Of a stretch of DNA of 18,159 nucleotides, positions 16,017 through 18,159 are shown piece by piece (position 1 is the stretch's first letter; the number at the start of each line of letters is the position of its first letter). The notes beneath the pieces were generated by a model that worked only from the letters and a program-made list of their open reading frames with translations, ran no database searches and was not told the DNA's origin. Both the position numbers and the translations under genes were made by a program. The stretch is from Candidatus Puniceispirillum sp. (lineage in GTDB: Bacteria > Pseudomonadota > Alphaproteobacteria > Puniceispirillales > Puniceispirillaceae). The stretch lies in contig JABJBD010000190.1 in assembly GCA_018668795.1 (NCBI GenBank), positions 1 through 18,159 on the forward strand, read 5' to 3'.

Positions 16017-17088
16017 TAGCCAAACTACCGCCCAGCTGTGTTGCGATTGCCACACCGTCAAGCCCAGCCAAACCAATCACAACCAACTGGCCAACTTTGG
16101 CCTCGGTATCACGCGCATAATAGCTGTCCACACGCTTACCAACTGCCTGAACGACAAGTGGTAGCGCTTTGCCAGCTTCCTGTAGCCGCCCCTTGGCACG
16201 CAAGATACCATGCTGGCCAGCCATATCAGCAAGTTTAGCCGTTAGCGTTTCAGCACTATCAATCACCCCCATTGCAATGATGAAAGATGCAAATTCATCA
16301 TGTCCATGATCATGTTCGTGGTGGTGATCTTCATCATCATCGTCATCATGATGATGATGGTGATGATGATGCGCATGCGCGGCGCGGGCGTGCGCTTGAT
16401 CTTCCATATCCAGCCCTAAAATCGCATCCATAGGGGCAACACCGCCAGCAACCGAAATAATCGGTGTTGGCTCGTCCAGATGGCTTTCCACCATGGCCTG
16501 CGCCCGTGCTATACCCGCATCATCAAGCATATCAGACTTTGATATAACAATCAGATTAGCGGCTAATATCTGGTCTTCAAACAATTCATCAATCGGGCTT
16601 TCGTGATCCAGCTCTTCATCTGCTTTGCGCTGGGCTTCCAGAGCCTCAAGATCATGGGCAATGCCACCTTTGGCCAACGCTGGGCCATCAACCAATGTCA
16701 CAACCCCATCAAGCATTACCTGAGATTTAATGTCTGGCCAGCCAAAAGCCTGAACAAGTGGTTGTGGCAAAGCCAGGCCCGAAGTTTCGATCACAATATG
16801 GTCTGGCGGTGGGTCCTGTGCCAGCAATGTCTGAATACTGGGCAGAAAATCATCAGCGACAGTGCAACAGATACAGCCATTGGCAAGTTCGATAATATCT
16901 TCAGCCCGACAGGAATCGGCGCCACATTCCTGTAACATATCGCCATCCATGCCAATGTCCCCAAATTCATTCACGATCAACGCCAACCGCTTGCCATTGG
17001 CTTGCATGATAATATTGCGAATAAGCGTTGTCTTTCCCGAACCAAGAAAGCCGGTGATAACAGTTGCTGGAATACGGGCGTGAGACAT
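16003..17088 (-). CDS. cobW: CobW, P-loop GTPase metallochaperone for cobalt
   Basis: A COG0523 GTPase believed to deliver cobalt for corrin metalation. The 361 residues contain the P-loop TGFLGSGKTT (12-21), VNEFGDIGMDGD (39-50), the metal-binding CxCC motif in GCICC (71-75), ETSGLALP (101-108) and VISKSDML (about 181-188, an NKxD variant). Between the GTPase and C-terminal domains lies a dense His/Asp block (about 238-264, DNA 16298-16375), a likely metal buffer. The C-terminal CobW_C domain follows. The start MSHARIPATVITGFLG is set by an AGAAGG ribosome site 6 bases upstream and by the P-loop position. It overlaps cobN by 14 bases. A terminator hairpin stands between it and hupE, so it needs readthrough or its own promoter. 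The link with CobN supports the cobalt assignment over zinc homologues. Confidence 0.95.
   Translation of the reverse strand: MSHARIPATVITGFLGSGKTTLIRNIIMQANGKRLALIVNEFGDIGMDGDMLQECGADSCRAEDIIELANGCICCTVADDFLPSIQTLLAQDPPPDHIVIETSGLALPQPLVQAFGWPDIKSQVMLDGVVTLVDGPALAKGGIAHDLEALEAQRKADEELDHESPIDELFEDQILAANLIVISKSDMLDDAGIARAQAMVESHLDEPTPIISVAGGVAPMDAILGLDMEDQAHARAAHAHHHHHHHHDDDDDEDHHHEHDHGHDEFASFIIAMGVIDSAETLTAKLADMAGQHGILRAKGRLQEAGKALPLVVQAVGKRVDSYYARDTEAKVGQLVVIGLAGLDGVAIATQLGGSLANASS
16298..16375 (-). repeat. His/Asp codon repeat in cobW
   Basis: Low-complexity CAT/CAC/GAT/GAC codons encode an AHAH start, a run of His, a run of Asp, and mixed HHHEHDHGHD. It falls between the GTPase and C-terminal domains, the usual place for the CobW metal-binding loop. 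Like the cbiX repeat, it is prone to in-frame length change. Confidence 0.7.
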
Positions 17089-17127
17089 GAAAACCTTCTT
17101 TGACTGAATTTAGAAATATAAAACTAT

Positions 17128-17154
17128 AAAAGGCAGAACTGCGTTCTGCCTTTT
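17128..17154 (-). terminator. Rho-independent terminator between hupE and cobW
   Basis: The arms AAAAGGCAGAAC and GTTCTGCCTTTT form a perfect 12-bp stem closing a 3-base loop. Read on the minus strand, the last arm runs into a T-rich tract, as expected for termination downstream of hupE (stop at 17173). It lies 40 bases before the cobW ATG, so it should separate the riboswitch-controlled hupE transcript from cobWNOQ, at least in part. Confidence 0.85.
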
Positions 17155-17172
17155 AACCAATGCGGCAGGGCA

Positions 17173-17805
17173 TTACATCGCTGGAAAGATCAGGCCTTCA
17201 ACAAGCTCGACCATGTAGGCAACGCCAACACCAGCCATTAAAGCACCCGCCAGACGCGGCTGAAGTGATGCAGCTGACGTAGCTTTCCACATATTGGCCG
17301 CAACATAGCCTACAAACAATGCAATCGCCATCTGGACAAGGCCAAAGCCCGCAAGATAGGCAATGAGGGGCGTGGCTTCAGCACCAATAACAGCGGCGCC
17401 ATATGCCCAACCATGAAACAGACCGATGACCGCCGCACCTGCTGTCATTGGGACAACCGATGTAAGCTTGCCGCGCATGGCAATGACACCCGCAACAATG
17501 ACAGACGCTGTAATGACAACTTCGGCAAACGGAAGCACTAGTGCAGAAATGGTCATCAATGTTCCAGCCATGGTGCCAAGTACGAAACCAGCTGGCAAAA
17601 TCATACGCTGTTTATGAAAAGCTGCGATAAGACCAATGGCCACGACAAAAGCAAAATGGTCAAACCCGATAACCGGATGTCCTACACCAGACAAAAATCC
17701 ATGAATCAAGGTTTGCGGCACCTCACCACCAAGTGGATGATGCGCAAAGGCACTCGAAAGAGTTATAGACGAAAACGCGACTGCTAAAGCAAGAATTCTA
17801 TGCAT
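17173..17805 (-). CDS. hupE: HupE/UreJ-family metal permease, probable cobalt importer
   Basis: A predicted integral membrane transporter, most likely bringing in Co2+ (family members move Ni2+ or Co2+). The 210 residues begin with a signal peptide (MHRILALAVAFSSITLSSAFA) and mature N-terminus HHPLGG. The family motif GHPVIGFDHFAFVVA follows near residues 42-56, and about six hydrophobic helices cover the rest. A second His motif, GLFHGWAYGAA, lies in a middle helix. No hydrogenase or urease genes are nearby. Placement behind a cobalamin riboswitch and ahead of cobW and cobN points to cobalt. The ATG is chosen from a GGGAG ribosome site 7 bases upstream and from the signal peptide. It ends 18 bases before a strong terminator. 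Substrate choice is inferred from context only. Confidence 0.88.
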   Translation of the reverse strand: MHRILALAVAFSSITLSSAFAHHPLGGEVPQTLIHGFLSGVGHPVIGFDHFAFVVAIGLIAAFHKQRMILPAGFVLGTMAGTLMTISALVLPFAEVVITASVIVAGVIAMRGKLTSVVPMTAGAAVIGLFHGWAYGAAVIGAEATPLIAYLAGFGLVQMAIALFVGYVAANMWKATSAASLQPRLAGALMAGVGVAYMVELVEGLIFPAM

Positions 17806-17809
17806 TTAG

Positions 17810-17848
17810 GTACTCCCAAAATAAAGCCCTCAGGCTGTTGCGGGGTAC
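17810..17848 (-). promoter_or_regulatory. Hairpin able to mask the hupE ribosome binding site
   Basis: On the minus strand GTACCCC (17848-17842) can pair with GGG-A-GTAC (17817-17810), a 7-bp helix with one bulged A that covers the GGGAG ribosome site of hupE (17817-17813). It encloses a small AGCC-TGAG-GGCT hairpin (17836-17825), which is followed by UUAUUUU and could also act as a weak terminator. It lies downstream of the riboswitch and suits an expression platform acting on translation. Confidence 0.5.
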
Positions 17849-17916
17849 ATTGATGACGGCGTTCCATGATGGACGACATCTTCACGGCACTCCCCGACCG
17901 TTTCAATCCGTATTCC

Positions 17917-18118
17917 AAGGCAGGTCTCCTGGCTTATGGTCATTTGTTCTCCGTCCTTCCCAGCGCTTGCAAAGGCGAACCTTGGCAAGATACCAGTGGC
18001 ATTTCGAAGAACGACCAGTTCACAGTCGCGGGGACGGCTATGGAATCAGATGGCTTGTTTCATCATTAACCATATTCCCTCTTTAAGGCATGATGCTAAG
18101 CATCATAGCCACCTGCTT
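17917..18118 (-). ncRNA. Cobalamin (AdoCbl-type) riboswitch aptamer
   Basis: Read 5'-3' on the minus strand, the canonical parts appear in order: the P1 arm AAGCAGGT (18118-18111), AGAGGGAATATGGT, CCGTCCCCGCGACTGT, then GCCACTGGTATCTTGCC, GCTGGGAAGGACGG, and the B12 box AAGCCAGGAGACCTGCC. The last part pairs back to the P1 arm. About 110 bases separate it from the hupE ATG and hold the probable expression platform. Bound cobalamin should lower HupE synthesis, matching control of cobalt uptake by end product. The promoter must lie at or beyond the right window edge; bases 18119-18159 show no clear match. Confidence 0.95.
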
Positions 18119-18159
18119 CTTGTTGTTTTCAGTCTTTCCACAAACGCGACACTAAAGCC

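Noticed and set aside
16017..16076. Extended cobN start, 20 codons upstream
   Set aside because: This stretch is inside the cobW coding region and has no CobN-like residues. The ATG at 16016 gives the usual N-terminus and length.
16298..16375. Short repeats resembling a CRISPR or microsatellite array
   Set aside because: The repeats are in-frame His/Asp codons of cobW with no spacers of regular length. No CRISPR array, tRNA, rRNA, insertion sequence or integrase was seen in the window.
17173..17805. HupE as a hydrogenase or urease accessory protein
   Set aside because: No hydrogenase or urease genes are present. The riboswitch and the cobalamin neighbours point to cobalt.
17838..18086. 82-codon plus-strand frame over the leader
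   Set aside because: It covers the cobalamin riboswitch on the opposite strand. The conserved RNA boxes explain the sequence.

Overview
The window is a dense cobalamin (vitamin B12) biosynthesis locus. Almost every base lies in a cob gene or in the control regions between the gene runs. The enzyme set is of the alphaproteobacterial type: CobA, I, J, M, L, H, B, N, O, Q, D and W. The pairing of CobH/CobL/CobN with a long His-rich CbiX, and a HupE-type transporter behind a cobalamin riboswitch, fits a marine or aquatic alphaproteobacterium. G+C is moderate (about half by eye), so a SAR116-like lineage is possible, but that is inference only.

Layout. (1) 3-2128, plus strand: cobA (5' end outside the window) and cobB, joined by a 1-base stop/start overlap. 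(2) 8787-2131, minus strand: a small exported His-motif protein, cbiX, cobH, cobL, cobI, a cbiG-cobJ fusion and cobM. Most junctions overlap by 1-10 bases. This run meets cobB tail to tail with 2 bases between stops. (3) 8788-9125: the only sizeable gap inside the cluster. It is divergent, with two short perfect inverted repeats and a doubtful 43-codon reading frame. (4) 9126-10100, plus strand: cobD, which shares a CTAG stop-codon overlap with convergent cobQ. (5) 17805-10097, minus strand: hupE, cobW, cobN, cobO and cobQ. A strong hairpin terminator separates hupE from cobW, and cobW-N-O-Q overlap one another. (6) 17806-18118, minus strand: a canonical cobalamin riboswitch and a leader that can fold over the hupE ribosome binding site.

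How the genes work together. CobA makes precorrin-2. CobI, CobJ and CobM methylate the ring, CobL methylates and decarboxylates it, and CobH rearranges it to hydrogenobyrinic acid. CobB amidates the a and c side chains, CobN (with CobS/CobT, not seen here) inserts cobalt, CobO adenosylates, CobQ amidates the remaining side chains, and CobD attaches the aminopropanol arm. HupE probably imports cobalt, and CobW probably handles the metal for insertion. Not visible in the window are CobG/CobZ (ring-contraction oxygenase), CobF, CobK, CobS/CobT, a cobalt reductase, CobC and the nucleotide-loop genes.

The notable biology is the mix of routes. CbiX (early cobalt insertion) and a CbiG domain (lactone opening in the anaerobic route) sit among late-insertion genes (CobN, CobH, CobB). 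No wholly new system is evident. The points most worth checking are this hybrid pathway, the riboswitch/terminator arrangement around hupE, the small exported protein next to cbiX, and the unexplained divergent region.
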